DNA of 64,000 nt from Sphaerospermopsis sp. SIO1G1 (GCA_010672785.1 JAAHFX010000009.1:603769-667768), one strand, 5' to 3'; shown: positions 53,176 through 62,339, numbered from the stretch's first letter. Made by a program: numbers and translations. The notes: a model not told the origin generated them from the sequence alone.

Positions 53176-54732
53176 TTAACGTACCTCTTTCAAACTATCA
53201 ACTTGTCTGGTAAACATCTCTGTAAATAAGTCCATTACCGTCCGTTCTTCTCGAACTCTGATATTAGCAGTAATAGACATCCCTGACTGTAAAGGAATAG
53301 TTCTACCCTGAGCTACAATATTTTGTTTATCTAAACTGACAGTAGCAGGGAATCGGTAAAATTGATGAGTTTCATCTGGAGGTAAAGCATCAGAACCAAT
53401 CTTAGTCACCTTACCTTTAATATCTCCAAATTGACTGAAAGGAAAGGAATCAACTCTCACATCTACTTTCATTCCTTCTCGCACAAAACCAATATCTTTA
53501 TTAGTAATAAAGACATCTGCAATGTATTTATCATTGGGAACAATTTGCAATAATTTTTGAGTAGGGTTAGCCACAAAACCTGGATTTCTAGCTTGCAAAT
53601 CAAAAATTACACCAGAAACCGGGGCGCGAACTTCTTGATATTTAATATTTAATTTTGCTTGGGAAATTCTACTCTTAATATCAGCTAATCTCTGCTCATT
53701 TTCCAAAATGATTCGCATGAATTGACTATCAACTTCGGCAATTCTCTGTTTGTTGGCAGATATCTGATCTAAAACAGTTTTATCAGTTATCGCAAAGGTA
53801 TTTGTTACTTGCTGTTGCGCTCTTTGAATATCAAACTCCAGGCGTTTTTCTTCTTCTATTAATTGTTCAATTTCTGCTCTGAGAGTTTGTACTTGTTGTT
53901 GCTGGTTCAGATATTGTAATTGGGAAATTCCTCCCTCTTCAGCCAAGATTTTCAGCTTGTCTAAAATCTTAGATTGAATCTCTAAACCATTGCGAGTATC
54001 TTGAAGTCTGACTTGAATTTGTGCTAATTGTTTTCTGATTTTCTCTACTTCCAATTTAGCAGCTTGAGAACGAGATTCTAATTCCCTTTGAGCAGCTAAT
54101 AATCTTTGTCTCTCATCAATTCCATTATTGATACCTGGATTTGTGTTTCTGATTTGAGAGCGCAATAATTGATTTTCTGCGACTAAAGAAGCACGACTTT
54201 TTAACAAAAATGCTGACTCTGCTGGTAAGTTACCACTTAAAAAATTTAGCTCTGTGTTGACTTCTGTACTTGCTCCCATCAAACGGCGGTAAATATCGTT
54301 TTCTTTGGTTAAAGCTACACGAATTTTGTTTAAGGAACTTAACTCAGCTAAAGTAGCTACAGATTCAAATGTTAGCAGTAGGTCGCCTTCTTTTACCTCT
54401 TGTCCATCTTTAATATAAACTGATTTCACCACACCATTAATCGGTGCTTGTACTTCCTTGACTGTACCTTCTGGTTTGAGTTGACCTGTAGCTGGTACAA
54501 CTTGTTCAATTTTAGCAAAATATGACCAACCAATACCAAAAGTTGCCACAAGCATCATAGTAATCATGATAGTCCGTGACCAAACTGGAGACTGTTTGAG
54601 AACAATAGATTGTTCAAAACTATCTTGATAAGGAATATCATTATTAGCAGATTTTCTGGCAGGTAAATCTGAGTTTTGATTTGTCCCGTTATTTTTATTT
54701 TTGACTTTATTACCACCATTAAGTTGAGTCAT
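53176..54732 (-). CDS. HlyD-family membrane fusion protein (type I secretion adaptor)
   Basis: 518 residues. A cytoplasmic Asn/Lys-rich N-terminus leads to one transmembrane helix (53-73). A lipoyl half-motif (VQAPINGVVKSVYIKDGQEVKEGDLLLTFES) precedes a long alpha-helical hairpin (about 150-385) and the second lipoyl half (VRAPVSGVIFDLQARNPGFVA), then beta-barrel regions. This is the standard HlyD adaptor that links an inner-membrane ABC exporter to TolC. It follows the ABC gene by 112 bp on the same strand. The outer-membrane TolC partner is not in the window. Confidence 0.95.
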   Translation of the reverse strand: MTQLNGGNKVKNKNNGTNQNSDLPARKSANNDIPYQDSFEQSIVLKQSPVWSRTIMITMMLVATFGIGWSYFAKIEQVVPATGQLKPEGTVKEVQAPINGVVKSVYIKDGQEVKEGDLLLTFESVATLAELSSLNKIRVALTKENDIYRRLMGASTEVNTELNFLSGNLPAESAFLLKSRASLVAENQLLRSQIRNTNPGINNGIDERQRLLAAQRELESRSQAAKLEVEKIRKQLAQIQVRLQDTRNGLEIQSKILDKLKILAEEGGISQLQYLNQQQQVQTLRAEIEQLIEEEKRLEFDIQRAQQQVTNTFAITDKTVLDQISANKQRIAEVDSQFMRIILENEQRLADIKSRISQAKLNIKYQEVRAPVSGVIFDLQARNPGFVANPTQKLLQIVPNDKYIADVFITNKDIGFVREGMKVDVRVDSFPFSQFGDIKGKVTKIGSDALPPDETHQFYRFPATVSLDKQNIVAQGRTIPLQSGMSITANIRVREERTVMDLFTEMFTRQVDSLKEVR

Positions 54733-54844
54733 AACAATTTTAGTTCAGATTTTAGATTGAGAATTTGGTCAAATAATTTAAGAAATGCAAGAGTTCAAAA
54801 ACAGACTGACAACTAACAACTGACAACTGATAACTGATAACTGA

Positions 54845-57800
54845 TTAAAGATTTACTTCTTGTTGTTGATAGAGATAGAAATAATGACCTTTCGAGTTCA
54901 TTAATTCTTGGTGGCTACCTTGTTCTATCACTCGACCACCATCCATGACTACAATTGTATTGGCATTACTGACAGTATTGAGGCGGTGAGTAATGAAAAA
55001 TACTGTTGTACCTTGGAATGTTCGGGCTAGGTTCAAACATATTTGCCGTTCTGTGGGATAGTCTAAGGCACTGGTAGCTTCGTCTAATACTAATAATTTG
55101 GGTTTTTGGAGAATGGAACGAGCGATCGCAATTCTTTGTCTTTGTCCACCGGAAAGACTTGAGCCTTTTTCCCCAACTCTGGTATTGTAACCATTAGGTA
55201 AACCCATGATAAATTCATGGGCAACTGCGACTTTGGCTGCTTCAATAATTTCGTCAGTGGAAGCATCAGGGTTAGTTAAGGAGATATTTTCTTGAACTGT
55301 ACCATCAAATAATAAAGGATCTTGAGGTACTACACCTATTTGCCGACGCAGTGAGTAAAGTTCCACTTTGCTGATATCGTACCCATCTATTAAAATTCTG
55401 CCGGACTCAACGTTATAAAGTCTCAGCAGTAGTTTCATCATTGTACTTTTCCCTGAACCACTTTGTCCGACGATGCCGATAAATTGTCCAGAGGGGAATT
55501 CTAAACTGACGTTGTTTAATTGTAATGGTCCGCTGGCTGCAAATCTAAAGGAAACACCTTCATACGCTACTGCACCAACAATACCAGGTAGGGGAATATT
55601 TTCTCTGTCTGCTTCCGCTTCTTGGGGAGTGTCAACAATATCACTTAATCGTTCTAAAGATAAGCCAGTTTGTTGGAAGTTTTGCCACAGTTGCGCCAAT
55701 CTTAAAATTGGACTGGTAACATAACTGGAGATGATTCTAAAAGCAATTAATTGTCCGAGAGTTAGTTCTCCTTGTAATACTAAATAAGCTCCTACCCACA
55801 ATACTAGTAAAGCACTGAGTTTATTTAAAAATTGACTGGTGGAGTTAGCTAAGGTGGAAGTAATGACAGTTTTAAAACCTGCGGCTACAAATTTGGCGTA
55901 ACGTTCCTGCCAGGAAAAACGCGATCGCAATTCAATGTTTTGGGCTTTGACTGTTTGGATACCAGACATTACTTCTACCAAGTAAGATTGTGTCGCGGCG
56001 TTCCTTTCTGCTTTAGTTCTTAACTGTCTACTAATTGTCGGTGCAGCAATTAATGTCACAATCACAAATAAGGGAATAATTCCCAAACCCACTAAAGTTA
56101 ATTGCCAGCTATAAATGAGCATGACAACAATATAAACCACAGAGAAAACAGCATCTAATACCACTGTTAATGCTGTACCTGTCAGAAACTGTCGAATGTT
56201 TTCTAATTCGTTTACCCTTGTTGCTAACTCACCCACAGGCCGCTTTTCAAAATAACGTAAAGGCAATCTCAACAGGTGATCAATAATTTGTGAACCTAAA
56301 CCCATATCAATGCGGTTAGTGGTATCCACAAATAAGTAAGTTCTCAATGTCGTCAGCACTGCTTCAAAGACACCAACTGCTAATAGTAATGCCCCTAAAA
56401 CATTGAGAGTGTTAATACTATTTTGAACAATAACTTTATCAATGATTAATTGAATTACCAAGGGGTTAGCTAAAGCAGCCAACTGCACAAAGAAAGAAGC
56501 AATAAATACTTCGATTAAGACTCGCCGATAACGTGATAAATATGGTAAAAACCAACCTAACCCAAATCGTTGTTGAGGTGTTTCCTGGGTAGCACTCACT
56601 AGTAAAACTTTCAATGGTGCTTGGAGGTTACCATCTTCTGTAACTATTTCTTTTAAGAATTCACCAGGTTTGCGGTTAATAATGCCTTTAGATGGTACAC
56701 CTAAGACAATGCTATTTTCATCAACGGCATAAACTACAGCGTAACTGTCTTGATATTGAATTAGTGCAGGTGTGGGAATACGAGCTAATGCTGAACTGGG
56801 AATTTCTATCAGTTGGGATTTTAAACCAATTAATTCTCCTAAATAAGCACAAACAGGAAAAGAAATATTTCCCTGTCGCTTAATTTGTTCACTTAAAATC
56901 CGCCTAACTACTTCTTTTTTCAGTGGCACATCATCTAAATATTTAGCCAACATTTGAAAACAGGCTAAAGTGGAATCTAATTCTCCCTTTCCCCGCACAA
57001 AGGGAAATTTTTTCAGGTTGTGCTTAACTGCTGGTTTTGGTTTTGGGGATGATGGTGAAGCAGGTTCACTAACAGCGTAAGGAATATCTATTTCTTCTGC
57101 ACTTAGTTCTTCTGGTTGTTCTTCATCTGCTGGGATTTGCTGATCCAGAAATGATAAGTCTTCTGGTAAGATCCCTACCAACCGGGCTGGGCTATTACCT
57201 GTTACTTCCAGAATACCTCTAGTGGTTGGTTGTATTTGCGTGCCTGGAGGAAATTTATTAACAGTACCACCACCACTGACAAACCAGATCCGTTCGGTTT
57301 CTAATTGATCAGATTTATGTTTCCCTGGTGCTAGATAATGAATATGGGCTTTAGGTGCAATTTCTTGGGTGATTTCTTTCAGATTTAAACTGGCGTTAGC
57401 TTGTTGGGCTAATTGAGGACTCAGAACATCAAATATTTCAATAACGTGACTAGCATTTTGACGATCATGAGCAAAGGCAGGATTTTGAAAGAGTAAACTC
57501 AGATAATCAGCCGTGCTGAATGTTAAACAAATTATTTCTGTAGATGCGATCGCTGTTTCACAAGCTATCTGTCGCAATAAACTAATTTCCCCAATTACTG
57601 CCCCTGGTTCTAAAATTTTTAGGGTGACAGGTAATTGCGTCTGGGGATCATACCCTAATAACCTCACTTTCCCTTCATAAAGAATAACTATCCGATCTGG
57701 AAGTTTGTCTTTACTAATAACTTTTTGCCCAATGCGGTAACGCAAGGCTTGCTGTTGAGATAAAAGATTATTTCTTTCTGATACTGATAGTTGTTCAAAT

Positions 57801-57850
57801 CCAGGCAAGTTGGCTATGAATTCCGAGAAGGCTTGATTATTATAGGTCAT
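54845..57850 (-). CDS. ABC exporter with cNMP-binding-like and inactive C39-like N-terminal domains (HlyB-type)
   Basis: 1001 residues. About 15-140 is a cyclic-nucleotide-binding-like beta-roll (GQKVISKDKLPDRIVILYEG, GAVIGEISLL). After a second, degenerate beta-roll-like region and a Pro-rich linker, about 282-405 is a C39 peptidase-like domain in which the catalytic Cys is Ser293 (LDSTLAC), the His position is Tyr (DSYAVVYAV) and the Asp position is Gly (LGVPSKG). A six-helix ABC transmembrane domain follows (~430-720), then the ATPase with Walker A GQSGSGKST (about 797-805), signature LSGGQRQRIAIARSIL and Walker B LLVLDEATSALD. A dead C39 domain is the hallmark of HlyB-type exporters, which carry RTX substrates without cutting a leader. 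Confidence 0.93.
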   Translation of the reverse strand: MTYNNQAFSEFIANLPGFEQLSVSERNNLLSQQQALRYRIGQKVISKDKLPDRIVILYEGKVRLLGYDPQTQLPVTLKILEPGAVIGEISLLRQIACETAIASTEIICLTFSTADYLSLLFQNPAFAHDRQNASHVIEIFDVLSPQLAQQANASLNLKEITQEIAPKAHIHYLAPGKHKSDQLETERIWFVSGGGTVNKFPPGTQIQPTTRGILEVTGNSPARLVGILPEDLSFLDQQIPADEEQPEELSAEEIDIPYAVSEPASPSSPKPKPAVKHNLKKFPFVRGKGELDSTLACFQMLAKYLDDVPLKKEVVRRILSEQIKRQGNISFPVCAYLGELIGLKSQLIEIPSSALARIPTPALIQYQDSYAVVYAVDENSIVLGVPSKGIINRKPGEFLKEIVTEDGNLQAPLKVLLVSATQETPQQRFGLGWFLPYLSRYRRVLIEVFIASFFVQLAALANPLVIQLIIDKVIVQNSINTLNVLGALLLAVGVFEAVLTTLRTYLFVDTTNRIDMGLGSQIIDHLLRLPLRYFEKRPVGELATRVNELENIRQFLTGTALTVVLDAVFSVVYIVVMLIYSWQLTLVGLGIIPLFVIVTLIAAPTISRQLRTKAERNAATQSYLVEVMSGIQTVKAQNIELRSRFSWQERYAKFVAAGFKTVITSTLANSTSQFLNKLSALLVLWVGAYLVLQGELTLGQLIAFRIISSYVTSPILRLAQLWQNFQQTGLSLERLSDIVDTPQEAEADRENIPLPGIVGAVAYEGVSFRFAASGPLQLNNVSLEFPSGQFIGIVGQSGSGKSTMMKLLLRLYNVESGRILIDGYDISKVELYSLRRQIGVVPQDPLLFDGTVQENISLTNPDASTDEIIEAAKVAVAHEFIMGLPNGYNTRVGEKGSSLSGGQRQRIAIARSILQKPKLLVLDEATSALDYPTERQICLNLARTFQGTTVFFITHRLNTVSNANTIVVMDGGRVIEQGSHQELMNSKGHYFYLYQQQEVNL

Positions 57851-57979
57851 GTTTATGAGAATTAATTAAATTTTAGTTAGTGAGATGGAAACAACAGATA
57901 TTATTATTATTCATGGTGAAAGTTGGGTATAATGATGAACAAGAAAAATTTAATCTTTTAGTTTGTCCAGTTCACATCC

Positions 57980-58687
57980 TCACTCTTCTGCTTGTTTAAT
58001 TTGCCAATTTTGTGGTTGTATTTGGGTTTGTAGCCAACTCTGGAAACGCTCATTCAATAATCTTTGTCGCATCTGAGTGTCCATTTGGGCAGGTAAAAGT
58101 CTTTCTAACCGGACAATTACTAACCATTCACCTATTTGAGTTGGTGGTGAAAGTTGTTGGGGCTGACTTACAGATAAAACCTTAGCTAACATAGGATTTA
58201 AACTTTGTAATTCCACAGGCCCTACTAAACCATCAGTTTGTGCTTCTGGCCCCTGGGCATATTCCCTAGCTAGTTCGGCAAAAGACTGTTCTCCCTCCTG
58301 AATACGAAAATAAATTTCCTGGGCTATACCAATCTCAGATGTAGTAATCAATGAATAAATGACTCTATCTAATTGACTTTTCCTTTGGTAGAAGTAAGAA
58401 TCCAAATCTTGTCCCCATGTAGCATCTTTAAACTTTTCCAGTTTTAATTGTCGAATAGCTACACTGTTAATCTGCTCTGGATTAATTTGTTGTTGTCGTG
58501 CTTGATATTGTTTAGTTAACTGTTCACAGGCCTGTTGTTCTTCCTGTGGTGTACATTCAATTTGTGCGATCGCTTGATCTATCACCACTTCTTTCAGTAA
58601 TGGTGGCACTAATTGGTATTTTTGTAGTAGTTGCAGAACTTCTTCCGATTGTAGTACGCGATCGCCAAATTGTAGCACTGGATTCAT
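57980..58687 (-). CDS. Parvulin-type (PpiC/SurA-like) peptidyl-prolyl isomerase
   Basis: 235 residues from the ATG at 58685-58687 (MNPVLQFGDRVLQ); an alternative start lies 11 codons upstream. An N-terminal SurA-like helical part (about 1-110) precedes the rotamase domain (FAELAREYAQGPEAQTDGLVGPVELQSLNPMLAKVL). There is no signal peptide, so it would act in the cytoplasm. It is the first gene of the cluster PPIase - ABC exporter - HlyD on one strand, an arrangement common in cyanobacteria. It probably keeps the exported substrate unfolded or assists its delivery. Confidence 0.85.
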   Translation of the reverse strand: MNPVLQFGDRVLQSEEVLQLLQKYQLVPPLLKEVVIDQAIAQIECTPQEEQQACEQLTKQYQARQQQINPEQINSVAIRQLKLEKFKDATWGQDLDSYFYQRKSQLDRVIYSLITTSEIGIAQEIYFRIQEGEQSFAELAREYAQGPEAQTDGLVGPVELQSLNPMLAKVLSVSQPQQLSPPTQIGEWLVIVRLERLLPAQMDTQMRQRLLNERFQSWLQTQIQPQNWQIKQAEE

Positions 58688-59529
58688 ATTACTTCTAAGT
58701 ATGTTTTTCACCTCTATCAATATAGTTGTTTTCAGAACAATAGTAGAACTAGATTTGAATATGTTTATCCACTAGTTAAGAAAAAGTTATTTTGGTTTGT
58801 TTAACTTTTGAGGCTTCTAATTTTTACATAAGTAAATATTTTGTAAATTTTATTAACAAGATTAGTTATTTATTGCCTAATTTTGTAGTAAAGTATTTAT
58901 GCTTAAGTATTATCGTACCAAGTTATCACAATTTTTTGAAAATGCAAGCTTAAACTGGCAGTTAAGCCCAAAAATTTAGGAATTTTACTATAAATGAATA
59001 CCTGATTTATATTTATGATGTCTATTATTATACTGAATATGTCTGCCAAATCAGTAATTACGCGCTTATCTAAAATAGAGGCTTACCCATAAATCATCTC
59101 AGAAAACACTGAGCTTCCTACCTTGATAACAAGCAGAAAGTAAGCAATCTCCAACCCCAATGTTTCGTTAAGATGCGTTTTGAAGGATTATCAGTGAACC
59201 CCCAATGTGGTCGAATTTGTGCTACAAACGATCGCTGGTTGGATGTGGTTTTTTTTGGCGGTGAGTGAATATATTGATACTTATTTATCAGCAGGAGCAG
59301 CAACAGAGGTAAGGTTGAATTCAAGGGGTATTGGCGGCTGATGAAAAGTGGAGTCTGGGGAGGGTTCGGAAGAAAAAAGTAGAGCGTTTATTAATCTATA
59401 GGAATTACGTCGCAATCACAGTACTGCGTCATTACGAGCGACAGCGACGTAATCGCAAAAATCCTGGGATTGCTTCCCTACACTGCGTTTCAGTCGCAAT
59501 GACAAATCTTCGTTGCGTAAGTCCTGTAT

Positions 59530-59597
59530 AAATCTAATATAAATCTAATACTTATCTAATACTTATCTAATACTTATCTAATACTTATCTAATATTT
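59530..59597. repeat. 11-bp tandem array (TATCTAATACT)n
   Basis: Six units of an 11-bp repeat (AATCTAATATA changing to TATCTAATACT). An 11-bp period is close to one helical turn and differs from the 7-bp arrays elsewhere in the window. Confidence 0.85.
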
Positions 59598-59790
59598 TGC
59601 TTGAATAAACATATTAGAAAAGTATTACTTTTAGAGATTGTTATTATCGAAAATAAATTTTATTCTGACAGGAAGTCCGAAAACTTTTTCGAGTTTTATG
59701 GAACACTTGTGAATCACCCATAATCCCTGCGGATAGTGGGTTATATAAAGTCAAAAAGCATTTCAAGAAGTCTATTTCTATCATTTAAAA

Positions 59791-59881
59791 GACTTACGCA
59801 TTTTAATGAAATGTAGGGGTTTAAGATTGCTTCTTTTCGTCGCAATGACAGTATTTGAACTAGATTTTGCGTAAGTCCTGA
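59791..59881 (-). mobile_element. MITE-like family 2, copy f (complete)
   Basis: Ends AGACTTACGCA and TGCGTAAGTCCT, core TAAGATTGCTTCTTTTCGTCGCAATGACAG. Its right end lies 26 bp before the sigma factor start codon, so it sits in the promoter or 5' leader. Confidence 0.7.
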
Positions 59882-59907
59882 AAAAGAAAAAACCAATTTC
59901 ATTTTTT

Positions 59908-61002
59908 ATGACCTCCATAACTGCAAATATCAAACGAAACTTAATAGATAATGCTGCAACAGAGAACGATCGCTCCGATCTAATCTCTCAGTTTTGGCAG
60001 CAATGGCAAGAAAGTCGAGGCCAGCTTTATCGCTGCTGTCTCAAGATGATGAATTTTAACCAAATTGATGCGGAGGATGCTCTGAGTCAGGCAATGGTAA
60101 AAGCTTGGGAAAAGGTGCAAAAATTTGGGGAAAAAATTACTAATTTAAAGGCTTGGTTGTATCAGGTGACTCGTAATTTTTGCATCGATCTTATCCGCAA
60201 ACGTTCTTGTGGTGCTGTGGGTGTTGAAAGTATTGAATGGGTGGGTAATACTGAGGAAGTTATTACTACAGGAACGGTTGAATGTCCTGAGTCTGTTCTG
60301 GAGAGAGAAGAGATATCTGAACGGATACGAGGAGCGATCGCACAGTTGCCGGAAAAGTGTCGAGAGACGTTTATTTTGCATTTTTATCGGGAGCTTTCCC
60401 ATAAAGAAATTGCCGAACAGCAAGGGATATCTTATGATAATGTCTGCAAGCGGATATCTTTGGCACGGAAACAGCTTAAACAGAAGTTGAGTGCCTATTT
60501 TCGAGATTCGGAGTCGGAAGTAGAGGTAAACCACCATTCGTCCCTACAGATGTCAGAGGATAGGCAGTCTCCTACCCCAGAAGAAAATGGGGAAAAGCAG
60601 CAGCAGATATGGTCGCAAGATGATAAAAATGTATTGGAGACGGAGACTGTATCGGAAAAAACTGAGATAACCAAAGTTCAACCATTTCCCAATAATAATG
60701 CTATAGTTAGTGGTCATTCTATTACTCCATCAGGCGATCGCCCTATTTCTCCATCACAACCAGAGGTAGAAAAGTCAGAGAGTGTTGATAGTTTGGGAGA
60801 GTTAGATCGAGTCCGGATAATTAGTGATGAAAAAACCGATCTTCGTAACACAGGGGAAATCTCTCTATTTTCTCCTTTCCCCGCTCCCTTATTTATAAGT
60901 ATTCAACCGGACATAAGATTAAAGGCGATCGTTGGGTTGAATATTAGTGATGTGGTTAATCTTAGTAGAGACCCACCTTTATTCTTGACAAGAATTATGT
61001 AA
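59908..61002 (+). CDS. ECF-type RNA polymerase sigma factor with long C-terminal extension
   Basis: 364 residues. Sigma region 2 (about 43-105) has DAEDALSQAMVKAWEKVQ, NLKAWLYQVTRNFCIDLIRKR; region 4 (about 150-205) has LPEKCRETFILHFYRELSHKEIAEQQGISYDNVCKRISLARKQLKQKL. After about residue 210 comes an unusual ~155-residue extension, polar and Glu/Ser-rich, ending with a hydrophobic piece (FSPFPAPLFISIQPD...VVNLSRDPPLFLTRIM). Typical ECF factors stop near 200 residues. The extension has no recognised domain; it could hold an anti-sigma-like regulatory function or be an accidental extension. MITE copy f lies directly upstream. Confidence 0.88.
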   Translation: MTSITANIKRNLIDNAATENDRSDLISQFWQQWQESRGQLYRCCLKMMNFNQIDAEDALSQAMVKAWEKVQKFGEKITNLKAWLYQVTRNFCIDLIRKRSCGAVGVESIEWVGNTEEVITTGTVECPESVLEREEISERIRGAIAQLPEKCRETFILHFYRELSHKEIAEQQGISYDNVCKRISLARKQLKQKLSAYFRDSESEVEVNHHSSLQMSEDRQSPTPEENGEKQQQIWSQDDKNVLETETVSEKTEITKVQPFPNNNAIVSGHSITPSGDRPISPSQPEVEKSESVDSLGELDRVRIISDEKTDLRNTGEISLFSPFPAPLFISIQPDIRLKAIVGLNISDVVNLSRDPPLFLTRIM

Positions 61003-61337
61003 TAACACTATATGTGGTTTTTTCTAGGTTAGGCGATCGCTAATGCAAAGTTCTGCTGATGCTGTAATTTTTGAAGTGATATAGCTGCCGCTAGGCTCCG
61101 CCAACACTTGAACTACAAAATGGCGTTGCTAAAATGTAACGGTTAGTAACTGAAAGTGAAATCGAAAAAGTCATGATTTTGATTTTAAAACGTATTATTT
61201 TTGCGACTAATAGACAACAGAAGTTTGAGGAAATAAAATGAAAGAAGAACTTCGTTATCTGGAGTCACTTCGCACTTGCGGGATAACTACCCCGTAGGGA
61301 GGCGATCGTCATTCAATTTCAGTAAAGTTAGAAAAAC
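61003..61337. other. Intergenic region between the sigma factor and the LodA remnant
   Basis: 335 bp. A 19-codon frame at 61238-61297 (MKEELRYLESLRTCGITTP) has a good ribosome-binding site (GAGG 7 nt upstream) but no known identity. A dispersed GCCGCTAGGCTCCGCCAAC repeat lies at about 61087-61106. Confidence 0.45.
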
Positions 61338-61589
61338 ATGGCAAAAATCTACAAAATTTTCCCCAGTATTGGTATTGCTCGCTTGGACAATAGCCCCGAT
61401 TGCCATGTGAGTGCCAATGTAAAGCTCGGCAAGCTTAAAACAGATGATGTAGGACGTCTTATTGTATTGGGAGGTCATGGAAAGTCCGCTTCTCCCTTGG
61501 GCTATGAGATGGGCAGCTTTGCTAACAATGATGGTTGATACGATGATGTATCTGACAGTCTTGTAACTGCATACCTCTCTATTCTCTAG
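61338..61589 (+). pseudogene. LodA/GoxA-like L-amino-acid oxidase remnant, nonsense-mutated and internally deleted
   Basis: The frame begins with MAKIYKIFPSIGIARLDNSPD, the conserved N-terminus of LodA-type quinoprotein amino acid oxidases, then jumps to LKTDDVGRLIVLGGHGKSASP and FANNDG. In intact proteins about 100 residues lie between these parts. After FANNDG comes TGA (61536-61538) where the family has Trp (NDGWYDDVSDG), and the same frame continues YDDVSDSLVTAY to TAG at 61587-61589. So the gene carries a Trp-to-stop mutation, an internal deletion and loss of everything downstream. No lodB partner is near. Confidence 0.8.
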
Positions 61590-61604
61590 ATACTCCTACC
61601 TAGA

Positions 61605-61637
61605 ACGAGACGCACTTATACGCAAGGTGCATCTCGT
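61605..61637 (-). terminator. Strong hairpin after the 226-residue gene
   Basis: ACGAGACGCAC (61605-61615) and GTGCATCTCGT (61627-61637) form an 11-bp stem (one G-U) with an 11-nt loop, 21 bp beyond the stop codon of the minus-strand gene. It lacks a T-run, so it may be a terminator, an RNA-stabilising hairpin or a mobile-element scar. Confidence 0.5.
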
Positions 61638-61658
61638 CCCGACTTCCTCTTTACTTGG

Positions 61659-62339
61659 TTATGATTGACATGCCTCCTGCGCTTTTGCAATTGCAGCCGA
61701 CAACGCTGCTGTGTTCACTATCAGTTCTCCCAACTTAACTATGAAGTAACCTCCGTCGGTGATTACAGCTGCTGCCATAGCAAGGAGGATTTTACCGACT
61801 ATTAAAGCTGCATCAATGAAATTTAGATTACTAAACATTGCTCCTAATATCTTACCAAGAACACTCGCCTCGTACAATTTGCAGAGGAATTTCCACACTG
61901 CTTCTCCAAAATCATGGATAGAATCATTTTTAGCCGCTTCCTCGATATCTTTCAACAGAGAAACAAGGCTCTCGATTATTCCCGCTTTTATGAGCGCCTC
62001 TGCTACTGCCCTATCGATATTTGAGGAATCAGGGATCTCTATATCTAAGACGTCTAATAGTAAATCCACCACTCGGATTACTGCAATAGCTATGGCTAGG
62101 TCGCAATCAGTTGGCGTACTGCTTTCGACGGATTCAACTGGGGGACTTTGTACGTATTTGACTACATCAATCTGATCGATTAGCTGACTATCACCCGTTT
62201 GTAGATATTGAGCGAACTTCGCTCCTTCTGCTTCAAAGAGCTTGGAGAATTCTGGGTCATGTTGAGCCACATTCTTCACGACCGTCTCGGCTTGCTCTTT
62301 ATCGAGCTTTAACTCTTTAAAGTATTGATCGATTTTCAT
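61659..62339 (-). CDS. Unrecognised helical, partly hydrophobic 226-residue protein
   Basis: It starts at 62339 with a good ribosome-binding site (GGAGATAAAAATG). The N-terminal ~60 residues are charged and helical (DQYFKELKLDKEQAETVVKNVAQHDPEFSKLFEAEGAKFAQYL). After a short linker come Leu/Ile/Val/Ala-rich helices (about 80-115 and 160-220; FIDAALIVGKILLAMAAAVITDGGYFIVKLGELIVNTAALSAAIAKAQ). Three Cys are present (about 79, 152 and 224). No family was recognised. The leader-like N-terminus, the Ala/Gly-rich hydrophobic C-terminus and a position between a secretion cluster and an RTX gene suggest an exported or membrane-active protein, but this is inference. Base composition is less AT-rich than its surroundings. 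Confidence 0.6.
   Translation of the reverse strand: MKIDQYFKELKLDKEQAETVVKNVAQHDPEFSKLFEAEGAKFAQYLQTGDSQLIDQIDVVKYVQSPPVESVESSTPTDCDLAIAIAVIRVVDLLLDVLDIEIPDSSNIDRAVAEALIKAGIIESLVSLLKDIEEAAKNDSIHDFGEAVWKFLCKLYEASVLGKILGAMFSNLNFIDAALIVGKILLAMAAAVITDGGYFIVKLGELIVNTAALSAAIAKAQEACQS

Larger units (their letters stand above)
58721..59907. other. 1.2-kb intergenic region rich in repeats
   Basis: No supported gene. AT-rich DNA to 59100, then fragments of family 2 MITE (about 59128-59176 and 59400-59530), an 11-bp repeat array (59530-59597) and a complete MITE copy f (59791-59881) just upstream of the sigma factor gene. Short frames here (59118-59324, 59331-59531) translate the repeats. Confidence 0.6.

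Noticed and set aside
59118..59531. Two short frames in the 1.2-kb spacer
   Set aside because: They translate family 2 MITE fragments.
61759..62175. 138-codon plus-strand frame opposite the 226-residue gene
   Set aside because: The minus-strand frame has a clear ribosome-binding site, coherent helices and a downstream hairpin; the plus-strand frame is likely its shadow.
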